DNA of 64,000 nt from Siphonodentalium dalli (GCA_032622095.1 CP136061.1:193386369-193450368); one strand, 5' to 3'. Counted from the stretch's first letter, positions 1-12,506 are shown. Numbers and translations: made by a program. The notes: generated by a model from the letters alone, not told the origin.

Positions 1-657
1 TGATATGTACGCGATAACTCGATAATTCCGAGTTAATTGTGATCTGCAGTGCTGGTTTCGACAAAGTGGCACTTCTGCAGCCTATGTTCATTCAGGAAAG
101 TATAAAATACATTCAATGATTTCTATAGTTAGGCGTGATTTTGTCCGGAAAACAATTATATTTAATCACAAGGATCCGTCACAAATGAGTCAAGAACCAT
201 CACATTACAGGCGATAGAACGACTTCCGATGTAACAGTTCCTACACACTAGTACACAGTGCAGATTTCATAACACTTGGTTTGATTCAGGGGATAACAAT
301 ATTCATACCCGTCTACATTACCTCAGTCTGAGTTTCCAGAGATTGTTAATTTTGATTCTGATTTGTTGAACAGTCTTAAGTGAAAAGTGTTGGGAGGGGG
401 GGGGGGGTCTGCATCTTCCCTGGCTCTGACAACCTGGGATATCGGACAGACTGTTGTCGTTATAGCCCGTGTTCCATCCAATATACTCTCTATAGTACCT
501 TGTGCGCCAAGGATTCTGGGCGCGAACGGTGCATGTTTACATACTAACTGTTTTGCATATATGTATGTTCTGGTCTAACCGATGTCCGATGATGGAATTA
601 GAAATGACATCTCCCTGTTAGAATGATACCAATCACATATATATTTTGAAGACCTCT
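1..657. other. Unassigned sequence, no gene seen
   Basis: No exon-like reading frame or recognised repeat is visible. A 12-13 base G run lies near 396-408. The right end (about 600-667) is the sequence into which the Mutator-like element was inserted. Its continuation starts at 1842. Confidence 0.4.
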
Positions 658-667
658 GTCTGTCTGT

Positions 668-1841
668 TAGTCCAAGTCTTCTCGTACTAAAACCGGCTAA
701 GATATTGGGATGGAGGTGCCGGTCTTTAGTCCAAGACCGCTTGTATACCAATCCTATGACACGACTTACGCCCACGATCTGTGGCGGGAATTTGTGGTGT
801 ATTTTACTCGATTTACCTAGCAAATCAATACATGATGCTATATACATCGGAAAGGCTTACATATTATGGTCATAATGGTGTATAATAATCTAACTTTAAT
901 GTTAAATTACACATAGAATATTCCGGTTGATTGACACAAACATCGATTTGTTTCTCTGTTTGTTTACGTTTTAACCGAAAGCCGAAGTGGTCCGAATAAG
1001 TTTGGCATAATCCGCTGTTTGTTCTGGGAATTCTACTTTCCGTTTCTATATATAGCGCGGGTTTTCCGAACAAAAATGGCGAAAACCGATCGCCCGAAAG
1101 TCCAGTTTTCTATGTGCTTTCAGAACAATTCCCGCACTAAAAACTTAATGACATAATGGAGGATCAGAACGGTAGTTTTGTTGACAATTTTCGCAAGCAA
1201 CTTGTCAAAATTGGAGCAAATTAGAACTCTTGTATCTGACTTGCCAAGTTGCCATGCGTGTGAAGTGCATTTTGACATCTGTGTTGATAAAATAATCGGA
1301 GAACCGAATCACACAGTTTCGAAATATAGTTCTTCCGTTTTAGTGGGACTTTTCAAACTTAAGGTTCATTTATTTAGTGTATTACATTTATATCTCCAAT
1401 GTTTAATTAATCTATTTATTATTTTATTTATTGACACACATAATTACGATTACAATGGAGAATTCTTCGTAATTTGCGTTGTTGTCCAAAATCTACGGAA
1501 TATTTTCAACGGAAAATTCCGAACACAGTTCGCGAGGTCAACCGAGTTCGCATACTTTTAAAAAATTGTAAACATTGAGGTAAATGTCTCTTTTCGCATT
1601 AAATTACCGTTTTAAATTCACAACTGATGTGGGTTTCAGATAAAATAGCATGTCTTCTGCGGAAAATATCCGTTTATTGTCGCAATTGTGATATTTTATT
1701 TCATATAATTGTGGTTTTATTTGAGCGGGTCACTAACGCTTAAGTCGTGTCATAAGAATGCATGGGCCTGGAACTCGGACTAAAGACCGGCACCTCCATC
1801 CCAATATCTTAGCCGGTTTTAGTACGAGAAGACTTGGACTA
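668..1841. mobile_element. Non-autonomous Mutator-like DNA transposon, copy A
   Basis: The element begins TAGTCCAAG and ends CTTGGACTA. Its terminal inverted repeats are identical over about 64 bp, with weaker inverted similarity (a TATGACACGACTTA block) extending to about 105 bp. A 9-bp direct repeat TCTGTCTGT flanks it (659-667 and 1842-1850). Long terminal repeats plus a 9-bp duplication fit the Mutator superfamily. The length is 1174 bp and no transposase is present. A short open stretch near 1178-1365 is shared with copy B but has stops upstream. The closest relative is copy B at 9499, which has about 190 bp more inside. Confidence 0.8.
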
Positions 1842-1947
1842 TCTGTCTGTATGTCATTTATACAAATCTACGATTCTCGACCGATCGGGACGAAACTTGG
1901 TACGTGTGTAGTTTGACCAGGCGGTCGTCGTTATCGTGTTGGCGAGA

Positions 1948-2408
1948 TCGAGATCTCGGAAACGGGTGGACCTATCGACTTGAAATTTGCTATGTGAATG
2001 TATCTTGCCCCGGATACAAATTTTATCGGGTCGCCGAGCCCGTGCGACGCCAGCTTCGCGCATGCGCAGACGAGATCTCGGAAACGGGTGGAGCTATCGA
2101 CTTGAAATTTGCTATGTGAATGTATCTTGCCCCGGATACGAATAATTTTATCGGGTCGCCGAGCCCTCGGAAACGGGGGGAGCTATCGACTTGAAATTTG
2201 GTATGTGAATGTATCTTGCCCCGGATACGAATTTTATCGGGTCGCCGAGCCCGTGCGACGCCAGCTTCGCGCATGCGCAGACCAGATCTCGGAAACGGGT
2301 AGAGCTATCGACTTGAAATTTGGTTTTTGAATAGCCCGGACAACGTCGGGCTGGGTAGAGCTATCGACTTGAAATTTGGTTTTTGAATAGCCCGGACAAC
2401 GTCGGGCT
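1948..2408 (+). repeat. Degenerate tandem array, about 122-bp and 57-bp units
   Basis: A unit containing GATCTCGGAAACGGGTGG, CTATCGACTTGAAATTTG and CTTGCCCCGGATACRAA recurs from about 1948, 2071, 2165 and 2283. It includes partial units, and the middle part (GCGACGCCAGCTTCGCGCAT) is missing from some. The right end holds a direct duplication of a roughly 57-bp block ending in CCCGGACAACGTCGGGCT (2297-2408), itself a small hairpin. Reading frames through it on both strands are repeat artefacts. The family is not known to me. Confidence 0.75.
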
Positions 2409-5025
2409 CATCGGCTAGTATTATATATTTCCTTTCCATTAAATCGGCGAATGAGCAATTTGAAAAAAATAAACACGCATTTATTTACGTTTCATTTTAG
2501 TAAATTTTATCGCTGTTGAAGCAGTAAAAATTGTGCATAAACAAGTGTTTGTTTTTATTTTGAAACTGTTCTTTTGTCAATTGAATTTGGAAGAAAATAT
2601 ACATTATTGGTATCATTGTAACAGTGAGATATCGTTCTTTCGGATTCCATCACCGTTTAGACCATAAACAGTTAGTGTGTAAACATGCACCTGTCGAGCC
2701 CTGAATCCTGTTATGCTATAGAGAATGTAGGGATGGAACGCGATCTCTGTATGGCAAATATCTCGACCAAGTCACCAGAGTCTGGCAAGACACGGGCTGG
2801 GAAGGGGGGGGGGGGGGTCGCAAAAACCGATTTGACCCTATAACTCCTCTCAGTCATCCAGCCGATTATCAAGTTCACTGAACGACCTATATATATATAT
2901 ATGCATGTGCGTTCATACCGATGCACTGATAGCATTTTCACGTATGCTTGCGCAACACCCGCAAGTTCGCGTAAAAATGTAAACAAACTGAGGGTAGTCA
3001 TGTTTTGAGCTCTGGTGTGACAAGGGGGAAATATTTGTTATTTTTCCATAGATGATTTCGGATTTCTCCTTGGTTGGGTCGAGGGAAAAAAGGTTTTATT
3101 CAGGAAACCCGAGCGACATCTAAATAATTCCAGTGCAACCCAAAATTATTTTTTGGATTTCATGAAGTTGGTGAACGCGCAACCACAATTTCATGTTGTG
3201 CTAATTGAATACAGGCAAACAAAATGATGTGAAATAGTGAAATTATCACAATCAGGCGTTTCCCCGACAATATCAATATATAATGCTGTATCGCTCGGGC
3301 AATTGTGCGAAAAATAACTGTTTCTATTGCGATGGCCAGTTGGAACAATACATCAAAGGTTGCCCCCATGAAAAATATCTTCTTCACACATGCGTCGGGG
3401 GAAAAATTGGGGCTTTCTTGAGGGACAACAAAGGTGTCAACGCTTGGCGAGTGCACTGTGAAGCAGAGCGCAATCAATTCCACCCAAACAAATCACATCA
3501 GTTTGGATACTCACAAATCATTCCTGTCGAAAGCATTTAGTGGAGTACGCATTTTTTAAATATTGAAAGTACATTATTTTATCTACAATGAAGACTAATC
3601 TTAGTCATTAAATTTTTGTTCAATCTAGTGCTAGGGCCAAGTCTAAGTGGATTGTGAGTCTGTGACAGGCGCATACTGAATTAGTAAAATAAAATTCTAG
3701 ACATTATTAAATGCACACTTTTAACACCACTAACGACGGAATACTTCTTCTGAGTCTCCATTCGTTGGCATACTTAGGTCGCGAATGGCGTGATAACTCG
3801 GTACTGCACATTACCGCTATAAACATAAATACCACGATATGACGTTGATGTCTGTCGAATATAACGTGTTTCACAATGCTCAGATTGCAGTCAGAAATAA
3901 AAAAACAGAATTTCCGACAGACACTATTTTTTCAGCACGTTCCCGGAATAAAACCCTTTTCTTTCCTCAGCCTTATGGGAGTCAGAACCACCCAATCAGG
4001 TGACCCCACCCCCAAATAAGCTCTTGGCATTTAGACTGGTATTAGTGTTAACCAAATAAGAATCAATGTTAACAATCAGCGGAATCTCAGATTACCATTA
4101 CCTATAGACTATACTGGGAAACTCTTTTTCAAGTTTTTGCATTGTATCACTTGCTTGAGTCTTCATACCTTCACTATTTGTATTATCATCAACATAAATA
4201 GTCATAAACAAACATAATAAAAATTTGAGACCACTTAAAAATCACAGCTAAATAAATAATTCAAATGACTCATGGGTAAAACAATTTCAATTATTTGCGT
4301 AATTTATCCGTAGAAATGCTGAGAAATGATCGATAACCGGTTGCAACGAAAATAGGATACATTTCAAAATGCAACTGATCGTGCTAGTATAACAATGTTT
4401 TAACCAAGCCTGGATTCTTACCAGGCAAGCCACATGATCAGTCGTCATGGAACATTTGTATTTTACCTGGTATATTAAGCGTTCAATTGATTTATTATGG
4501 CTATAGTCTTTCAATTGATTTATTATGACTATACCGTTGAGTATACATGTACCTCACAAGTCTTTCGTGTACGCCCGAAATCACAAAATGGCTACCAAAA
4601 TTTTACTTCACACGGCCATGTGCGCTTTTTTAAGATCGCGTTTTCAGTAATCCGTCTGGAATCATCGTGGTCTAAGTAAACAAAGTAAGCATCGCTAAAT
4701 GCATCGTGTCGTTGGCGCGCCACATTGCGATATAAATCCAGGAAACATTCAGACGACAAATAAACTTGGAAAACATAAAACATATTTACCTTTGACAATC
4801 AGATCCAGAAAAATCGTTGTGGCTTGCATGGCGCATGCGCAAACATAAGCGTTTTGATTGGTTGAAGTCCCAAGATTCAACAATCGACATAAGGGGAGTT
4901 ACTCTATTAGCTGTTTGTCCGTCTCAGCAATTTGTCCATGTAAAAAACGGACGCCGTTTCAACTGTGGGTTGCAAAACAAAAATGATTCTGAAGCTCACA
5001 AATACCGTTTAAAACGTGTTCCCGT
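2409..5025. other. Unassigned sequence without recognised gene
   Basis: AT-rich with a 13-14 base G run near 2803-2817 and a short (TA)n near 2889. A sentence-like motif ACCTCACAAGTCTTYCGTG at about 4551 is repeated at about 5065, hinting at an old duplication around the HINE remnant that follows. No exon with splice borders and a recognisable product was found. Confidence 0.35.
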
Positions 5026-5223
5026 ATGGTGACTTGTGGGGTGCACCCCACAAAACGCAAATCACCTCACAAGTCTTCCCTGGACGCCCGAAATAACCAA
5101 ATTCATCCCACAAGTACCATCTCGGGCACACGGACGGACAGACGGACGGACGGACGGACAGACGCACGACGGACGAGGAGTGATGACTATAGCTCCACCG
5201 GAGACTTTGTCTCAGGTGAGCTA
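5026..5223 (+). mobile_element. HINE/pearl-like remnant, family 3 (3' end)
   Basis: An ACGG/ACAG microsatellite (about 5131-5175) is followed by TGATGACTATAGCTCC and a hairpin at 5190-5223: TAGCTC..ACC paired with GGTGAGCTA, with an inner GAGACTTTGTCTC stem. An A-run follows. The same 3' end occurs at 59055-59088. Known for bivalves: such elements carry core repeats, a tetranucleotide microsatellite and a terminal hairpin. The 5' end was not located. Confidence 0.6.
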
Positions 5224-5328
5224 AAACAGGAAGTTTCAAATATCTACGATCAAACTGTAGGAGGCGTTGATTACACCATGAAGGTACCCTCATACAGAAA
5301 AACAGAAAATTATAAAAAAAAATATTCA

Positions 5329-5664
5329 AAGTCGAAAGGCCCATAACTCTGAGAAAAATCATAAGATCAAACTCAAATTTGAACTTGACCTGTATTTTGA
5401 TATGAACGACCCACAAAAAAAACAGAATTTCCAATTAAACAATCCAAACTTGAGTTATCATCCGGAAACTAAAGAAAAAACAAGTAAAATTGAATTTTCT
5501 AAGTCGAAAAAAGTCCATTACTCTAGAAAAAATCATCGGATCAAACTCAAATTCGATCTCAACCTGTATCTTGACATGACTGATCTACAAAAAAACGGAA
5601 TTTGCAATTAAAGGATCTAAACTTGAGATATCATCCGGAAACCGAAAAAAGTGAGAAATTTTCT
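5329..5664 (+). repeat. Two tandem core repeats, about 172 and 164 bp
   Basis: Two copies of a unit starting AAGTCGAAA, followed by CCATWACTCT, GGATCAAACTCAAATT-like text and TTGAGWTATCATCCGGAAAC, begin at 5329 and 5501. The next AAGTCG at 5665 opens the family 1 remnant. The CATAACTC...GATCAAAC wording is shared with family 4 cores at 50.9 and 63.5 kb, so these are related modules inside different element ends. Confidence 0.65.
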
Positions 5665-5934
5665 AAGTCGAGAATGAGGCGTAACTTTAAAAATAAAAGT
5701 CGGACCGAACCGCAATTAGCATCATGCGAAGAGGCAGTCCTAAGGAGATTGCATACAAAAATTATTGAAATTGGTTCATAGTTGTTCGAGTTATGAGGTC
5801 GGACGGACGGATGGACAGATGGTACGGCACGACGGATGGACGGACGGAACGACACACGGAGGGAGAAAGCGTGACGGAGACAGGCGCAGTCAATCCAGTA
5901 TACCCCCCATTTTCTTCGAAAGTGGGGGTATAAA
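5665..5934 (+). mobile_element. HINE-like element family 1, 5'-truncated copy
   Basis: Shares with 7735-7961 and 14400-14645 the stretch from GAGGCGTAACTTTAAAA through AATTAGCATCATGCG to the ACGG microsatellite, and a 3' hairpin TATACCCCC/GGGGGTATA (5899-5932). The 5' end typical of the family is missing. The hairpin is followed immediately by an old hAT-like fragment that may be its insertion target. Confidence 0.65.
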
Positions 5935-6345
5935 TTCATTTGGTATTATGAGATCCCACCTGATAACCAGGTTGATTTGACCAAATTGTCACTGTTCCTG
6001 TACTGTACTGTGTAATTTCACTTGAATTTGATTGAAATACTAAAGTCTGAAGGCTGAATGATAACAAACCTGAACTATTTGAAGTTTTCACAGATGAAAG
6101 CTACATAAAGCCAAACATACTTTACAGTATGATTCCAACTGTTAAACTTAAATCTTTTTGTAAACTTAAATGTCTTAAGTAAATATACATAAATATATAA
6201 ATGTTTTGTATCTTATTATTCTCATTATGATATGAATTTGGACCTGAATTGATAAAAAAAATTCAATTTCAATTTTTTTTGGGGGCGCCCAAACCGGTCA
6301 ACAGTATGAAAACCGTCCTGGATATGTCCCTGAAAAGGGCTATGT
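5935..6345 (+). mobile_element. Old hAT-like fragment related to the element at 12846
   Basis: From TTCATTTGGTATTATGAGAT to the GGGGGCGCCCAAAC block this is a diverged copy of the inner part of the 12846-14387 element. It lacks the inserted TTAA element, so it shows the empty site AACTTAAATC at about 6147. Its right part (AACCGTCCTGGATATGTCC) recurs, inverted, at 48655-48720. The termini are missing. Confidence 0.6.
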
Positions 6346-7389
6346 TTTGGAATCTTTTGGAATTTATATTGGCAGTAGCTCTGCGCAATATAAATGTAGT
6401 TGATGAGTGAAGGCTATCTGTCATATGATCAATTTGATATGTTGAAATAGAAGGTAAAGAGCCGAGTGATGGAAAGACTATTGGCAGTGAATCTGGTGCA
6501 CGTGACAATATATATGCTTACTATTTCACCTTTACTATTCAATGATTAAAAGCGTAGGGCGGTAGCGGTGTGAAACTTTTCACCATATTGATGCATAGTC
6601 AGTTCTCACGTCATTGTGCATTGTGCCTTTGAGGCACTGATACCATATTATTGCCATTTTATTGTATTTTACCAAAAAATGGAATACCATTGTTATGGAA
6701 CTATTACGACTGGCAATACATGTTGCATGCTCACCATTTGTATGTGTACTAAGCTTGTACAGCATTGTGGTGTTGAGGCACCGATACCATGATATTTCAA
6801 TATAATTGGACAAGATTATTTTAATTTATCTACAAACTGTCTGAGGATAAGAGGTCAGATGTTGTCTATTTGGTTACGCTGATCACAGTTGGTACATCAT
6901 CAAGATTTACAATTTAAATGGCTAAACTGAAGACCTCATAAATGTGAAATCATCTGCCCAATGAGAATAAGTATAAACATTGATTTACTTGAAATTCATT
7001 TAGACACATGGTAGCCGATGAATTGTTTCAACACTTCGACCATGCCCTCATGAACAAGGTGCATTGAAAACACAGCATGCCTGTTTGTACCAAGTTCACA
7101 TTGGATATGGTTACTTGCCACAAGTAGGCCAGTGGGCTCTCATCAAGGCGAACATCCAAGATGCCTCCAAAGATTCTTACCACGGACGGAATCACCGTTG
7201 GATAGTTAAGCAAATTGTAGCTGGAGGGTCAGGTTACTACGTTTTCATATCTTTGCAGGCTTGGATCAGGGAATCCTAATCAGCAAGATACATTGAGTGG
7301 GTGCAGAGAAACAGACACAAGTGTCGCTGACATAATGACAGATTATGATTTGATGGAGATTTCCATTCGATAATATAAACTTTGAAACA
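6346..7389. other. Unassigned sequence
   Basis: No recognised repeat or convincing exon. The stretch 7016-7275 has short open segments in several plus-strand frames broken by stops. It may be an eroded coding fragment, but nothing recognisable remains. Around 6590-6800 a TTGAGGCACTGATACCAT-like phrase occurs twice (about 6630 and 6774), a short direct repeat. Confidence 0.35.
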
Positions 7390-7961
7390 ACAAGAGGTGT
7401 GCACTCGAGTGCTAGCATACCCCCACCATGGCAAATTCAACCCGCATTATCCGTAAACCCAACAAAAAAGATTTTTTACTTTAAAGAAAAATTCGGACTA
7501 ATAAAATCGATATGGTGTCACAAGAAGCTTGTACAGAAAAAATTATTCAAATTGGTTCATATTTGTTGAAGTTATTAAGTCAAAATAAGTCGAAAATGAA
7601 GTGTAATATTACGAAAAACAGTCTGAGCCAATCCCTAGCCGCATCATGTAGAGAGGGTATTGTTAGAAGCATGTATACAACAAATTATTGAAATCGGTTC
7701 ATATTTGTTAAAGTTATTAAGTCGGACAGAATTTTCTAAGTCGAAAATGAGGCGTAACTTTAAAACAAAAAGTCGGACCGAACCGCAATTAGCATCATGC
7801 GGAGAGGCAGTCCTAAGGATATTGCATACAAAAAATTATTGAAATCAGTTCATAGTTGTTCGAGTTATGAGGTCAGACGGACGGACAAACGGAGGGAGAA
7901 ATCGTGACGGACGCAGTCAATCCAGTATACCCCCCATTTTCTTCAAAAGTGGGGGTATAAA
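7390..7961 (+). mobile_element. HINE-like element family 1, complete copy
   Basis: The 5' end ACAAGAGGTG is followed by a 12-bp palindrome GCACTCGAGTGC (7401-7412) and CATACCCCCAC. Two related core modules, each ending GGTTCATATTTGTT(A/G)AAG or similar, follow, then an ACGG microsatellite. The 3' end has the hairpin TATACCCCC/GGGGGTATA (7926-7959). It has no inverted terminal repeats and no clear target duplication, as expected for Helitron/Helentron-type rolling-circle elements. No Rep/helicase is encoded, so it is non-autonomous. Confidence 0.7.
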
Positions 7962-8261
7962 AATCAGTTGTTGCCAAATCTTGTGTACCAGATTGTCCTT
8001 GGCCCCCAATCAAACCAGTCGACGATTCGTAGTAACCTGACCCTTTCAGTCATACTGTACATGTATGTGAAGTATGAGACACTATTTATTATAGCAACAC
8101 AGCATTATTTGAACAGAGGTTATATAATAATATATATGCTATAATGAACATAATCTCCATGTTAATTATTATTGTGCTTATGATACAATGAGTTATAGGA
8201 TATGGAATCGCGAGATATGAGACATAATATTTTTTTAGCCAAAATATGTATCTCCTAATAA

Positions 8262-8445
8262 GTATCTTGGACACTGAATGAACTATAAATGGTTATATAC
8301 TTCTTGGTTGCAAGATCCTAGAAGAATTTTTTTTTAATTGGTATGATGTACCTACAGTATGCGCACGGTCAAACCCGACAGGATTTAACTTGTGACAGAC
8401 CATGTTATAAAACTGAGTCTGCGGTCTTTTTAATTTCTCCCTTCT
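8262..8445 (+). repeat. Dispersed repeat, inverted counterpart at 19488-19668
   Basis: The stretch ATCTTGGACACTGAATGAAC ... CAAGATCCTAGAAGAATTTT ... GAGTCTGCGGTCTTTT matches the reverse complement of 19488-19668, with moderate divergence. A third, short direct copy of the first 50 bases lies at about 8589-8640. No borders or duplications were found, so the class is unknown. Confidence 0.6.
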
Positions 8446-9489
8446 GTGTGTTCGATGCGTTTGACCGAGTGCGCAGGGAGCGGGAATGTTGATCCCAACT
8501 GGGAGGGCCCTGTGAGTTCAGAATCCAAGATACCTATTATCAGATACATATTTTGGGTAAAAAAAATATCATATCTCTGTCAAAGGTATCTTGGACACTG
8601 AATGAACTAATGGTTATAACTAGACTTCTTGAATACGACGAGGCCATGAGGCAGATAATCAGACTAGGCCAATGAAACCCACTTGCTGAAGCGGAAAAGA
8701 TTTGCATTCTGTAACTAAAAGTTTTCTTGATCGACCCTTGTGTCCCATACGCAGTAACTCAGATAACTCCAAAAGCAACTGAGCATCTGAAAAAGAAACA
8801 GCACATACTTCATGTGCCCTAATGTGCACAGAGTGAAGGTGTCAGGGATAAATATTGGTCATAGGTAAGGGATATAACTTATTCATGTATGGCCCTAATA
8901 TGATAAAGAGACCTACACCACCCCCTCCAACTCTTGAGGATGAAGCAGCACTCGAACGACTTCCAGAAGATGTTGACCAGGCACACAAGACATGAAAGAG
9001 GGGACCATTGCAAACCTATGAGAAAACACAGTTATTACTCCCCCACCCCCTCGAGGGATTATGTGTCAAAGGGGGAGTAACGAGAGCAGGCCTTAAGATT
9101 CGATGACAATCACCGAATCGATTCTCGCAACGTCCCTCGTGAAATGGTTCAATTTTCAGTACTTGATGACTAACTTGATTCAGCATTTGATGCTCGCAAA
9201 ATTAAATGCATTTTGAGCCCTGCAGTGGGACCAAGGGAGATAGGAGAAGCCTGTTGATCACAGACCAATGGGGCACCAGGGAAAAACCATGAGAACATTT
9301 ACAGGGAGTTGTGCAGATTGTGGCCAGGACACTGGGAAAATGGCCGGTGAAGGAAAAGCATACACAAAGAGATGTGACCAAGACAGATAGAGAGTCCACC
9401 TCTGGTACACAAAGCCAAGTAACTGGAGATTGAATTGAATTGTCAACCCAGGAGATTAACAGATACAGCTAATGGATCTGCCTGAACAT
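8446..9489. other. Unassigned sequence
   Basis: No exon recognised. A GC-rich hairpin, TTACTCCCCC paired with GGGGGAGTAA, lies at about 9030-9072. The right border is the target site of Mutator-like copy B. Confidence 0.35.
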
Positions 9490-9498
9490 TCTGGCTAC

Positions 9499-10863
9499 TA
9501 GTCCAAGTCTTCTTGTACTAAAACCAGCTAAGATATTGGGATGGCGATGCTGGTGTTTAGTCCAAGCCCGCTTGTATACCAATCCTATCACACGAGTTAC
9601 GCCCACGATCTGTGGCGGGAATTTGTGGTGTATTTTATTCGATTTACCTAGCAAATCAATACATGATGCTATATACATCGGAAAGGCTTACATCTTATGG
9701 TCATAATGGTGTATAATAATCTAACTTTAATGTTAAATTACACATAGAATATTCCGGTTGATTGCCACAAACATCGATTTGTTTCTCTGTTTGTTTACGT
9801 TTTAACCGAAAGCCGAAGTGGTCCGAATAAGTTCGGCACAATCCGCTATTTGTTCTGGGAATTCTACTTTCCGTTTCTATATATAGCGCGGGTTTTCCGA
9901 ACAAAAATGGCGAAAACCGATCGCCCGAAAGTCCAGTTTTCTATGTGCTTTCAGAACAATTCCCGCACTAAAAACTTAATGACATAATGGAGGATCAGAA
10001 CGGTAGTTTTGTTGACAATTTTCGTAAGCAACTTGTCAAAATTGGAGCAAATTAGAACTATTGTGTCTGACTTGCCATGCGTGTGATTTTCATCCATGTG
10101 CATTTTGACTTTTGTGTTGATAAAATAATCGGAGAACCGAATCACACAGTTTCGAAATATAGTTCTTCCGTTTTAGTGGGACTTTTCAAACTTAAGGATA
10201 AAAATTTATACAAATTTTGTTTGATTTTTTGTGTGCTTAACAAGAGCAGTATATTGCTCTGTTCGCTTAGTATATATCTTAATTTCGCCGGAGTCCACCA
10301 AATGTGGGAAATGTAGCACCATATTATTTATTCTAATACTCGTTGTGTTTACACTGTTTTAAACTTTGAGAGGGTTGTAATTCCCCGTAATTTATTTAAT
10401 GTATTACATTTATATCTTCAATGTTTAATTAATCTATTTATTATTTTATTTATTGACACACATAATTACGATTACAATGGAGAATTCTTCGTAATTTGCG
10501 TTGTTGTCCAAAATCTACGGAATATTTTCAATGGAAAATGCCGAACACAGTTCGCGAGGTCAACCGAGTTCGCATACTTTAAAAAAATTGTAAACATTGA
10601 GGTAAATGTCTCTTTTCGCATTAAATTACCGTTTTAAATTCACAACTGATGTGGGTTTCAGATAAAATAGCATGTCTTCTGCGGAAAATATCCGTTTATT
10701 GTCGCAATTGTGATATTTTATTTCATATAATTGTGGTTTTATTTGAGCGGGTCACTAACGCTTAAGCCGTGTCATAAGCGAGCATATAGGGCGGTCTTGG
10801 ACTAAACACCAGCATCGCCATCCCAATATCTTAGCTGGTTTTAGTACAAGAAGACTTGGACTA
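9499..10863. mobile_element. Non-autonomous Mutator-like DNA transposon, copy B
   Basis: Same architecture and orientation as copy A, with the ends TAGTCCAAG/CTTGGACTA. A perfect non-repetitive 9-bp target duplication TCTGGCTAC occurs at 9490-9498 and 10864-10872, which confirms the element borders. The 1365-bp copy includes about 190 bp (about 10195-10390) absent from copy A. Outside the termini the two copies look nearly identical. The terminal repeats carry about six copy-specific substitutions present at both ends. Confidence 0.85.
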
Positions 10864-10872
10864 TCTGGCTAC

Positions 10873-12506
10873 CTGTGATGTAACTAACAGGCCTGCAGGT
10901 TTCCAAATTATGTGGAACCTATTTTTTTCTATCGCCTGGTGTGTGCTCAGGTAACCCATACCATAGGTTAGCATATGAGTTACACAAACTGTTATGATCA
11001 CGGCAACTGGTATTATTAACCACATATGGGCATCCGACAACTCATTGAAATATCATAATAACTTTGAATGTCTCAAATTAAGGTGAGAATCAGTTATCGC
11101 GAGACGCGACCTGTTTTTTGTTCAGCGCATTTTCATTTTTAGGTAACCTCCAGGCTGGTCGTTCGCCTCAAATTTGCAGGCCTGAACTAAGTTAAGTTAA
11201 ATAGTGTGATGGAACACTGCCAGTGTTGCGACACAGAGCTATGTAGACTTGATTAGATGTGCGACTGTGGAGGGATGGCATGATCCGTTTTATTTGGAGA
11301 TGATTCTAGCGGAACTCCAGATCAGAACCCAGGGATTGAAGACTATACCCGAACAGAGTAGAGAAGGAGGACTGACCAAGACCTCGGCTGATGGAGAGGG
11401 ACTGAATCACGGAATCCATGACGTAAAATCTAATGAGAATTAGAATCATGAATATAAGGTTATTCTCGTAAAAGCGGCTCAATCGCTGAATAAATGCACT
11501 ATTGTGATCATCACCAAATGGAACAGATTTGAAGGTCTGAAATTCAAAGACATGTCTCAACAACACCTTGAATATCCGGTCGGGATATGAAGGGAGGTGA
11601 GATAATGGAGGCAACTAAATATGAGTCATGAGCAGTCCCTGATTGTGGCATGGGGCCAGAGTAATTGGACATGGCACAGTCCTTCCCATGAGGAAAACAC
11701 AGCGAGAGCATTTATTTGCTCCCGTAATGCAGAAGACGGGTGTAATATGGCACCCATACTATAATTGAAAGTTGGGTTTTTGCTCAAACAAAAAGTCATT
11801 GTGGATAGACCTACCGGTATGTAGAGTTACACCTTAATATGCCACAGTTGAACTGAGATGGTAAAGGATCTAAATAAACCTTAAAATAATTCAATATTGA
11901 ACCAACAATTATAGTCTCCATTAGTATTTTGCAAAGAGGGACGGGTGCGAATTTCAGCACCCGTGAATTGAAAATTACGAGTGCATACGGGTGCGAGAGC
12001 AATCACTCCCGTCTCCTGGGAAGGACTGATGGCAGATAATCAGTTGGACAGAGGAAACCTCAAGAGTTTGAGAGAAAGCTGGGTGGACAGACTGGTAAGA
12101 AGTCAAAGCTTGACTGGACTCCTGGTCTTTTCGTGGAAAAGATGGAAATGGGCCGACATGACCGGATCGTGGGGACCTCCGTAGTTAGCTTGTATTAATT
12201 GTCATCACTGGCAACACAGTGAGGTGAGTTCTCACCCAGCCGGCTTACTGTGAGTTTCCACACCACAGCTGCTGGGTCGCTTCTAACGATGTGCAATTTC
12301 GAGTGCTACACTATTTAAATCTCACGCCAGGATCCGACCCCTGACCAAGGTCGCGTGCACTGAAGCTTCACACCACAATTCATGCAAGTCAGCTTTGTCA
12401 TACCTGTGAGAAGCACAGGGTCGGATTCTACTGGGGCAGTGCCTGCCATGGCTGCAGCGGGTTCATTGGTAGGCTAGTACAAATAACAGAGGTAATATTG
12501 TAAAAA
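10873..12506. other. Unassigned sequence
   Basis: Several open stretches occur on both strands (for example 11249-11443 plus and 11306-11614 minus) without splice-supported or recognisable products. A small inverted repeat GGGTGCGAATTTCAGCACCC lies at 11943-11962. The moderately GC-rich wording around 12000-12180 and 12400-12450 resembles that near 14.7-15.5 kb, but no clear family could be drawn. Confidence 0.35.

Noticed and set aside
1178-1561. 127-residue frame in Mutator-like copy A
   Set aside because: It lacks an ATG, only about 60 residues are shared with copy B, and upstream codons are interrupted. It could be a captured exon, but nothing supports a product.
1854-2330. Overlapping frames on both strands over the early tandem array
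   Set aside because: They repeat the same peptide with the array unit on either strand and have no recognisable domain; an artefact of tandem repetition.
11306-11614. 102-residue minus-strand frame as an ATR exon or other gene
   Set aside because: No similarity to ATR or any family I know, and no pair of splice sites giving a fitting phase.
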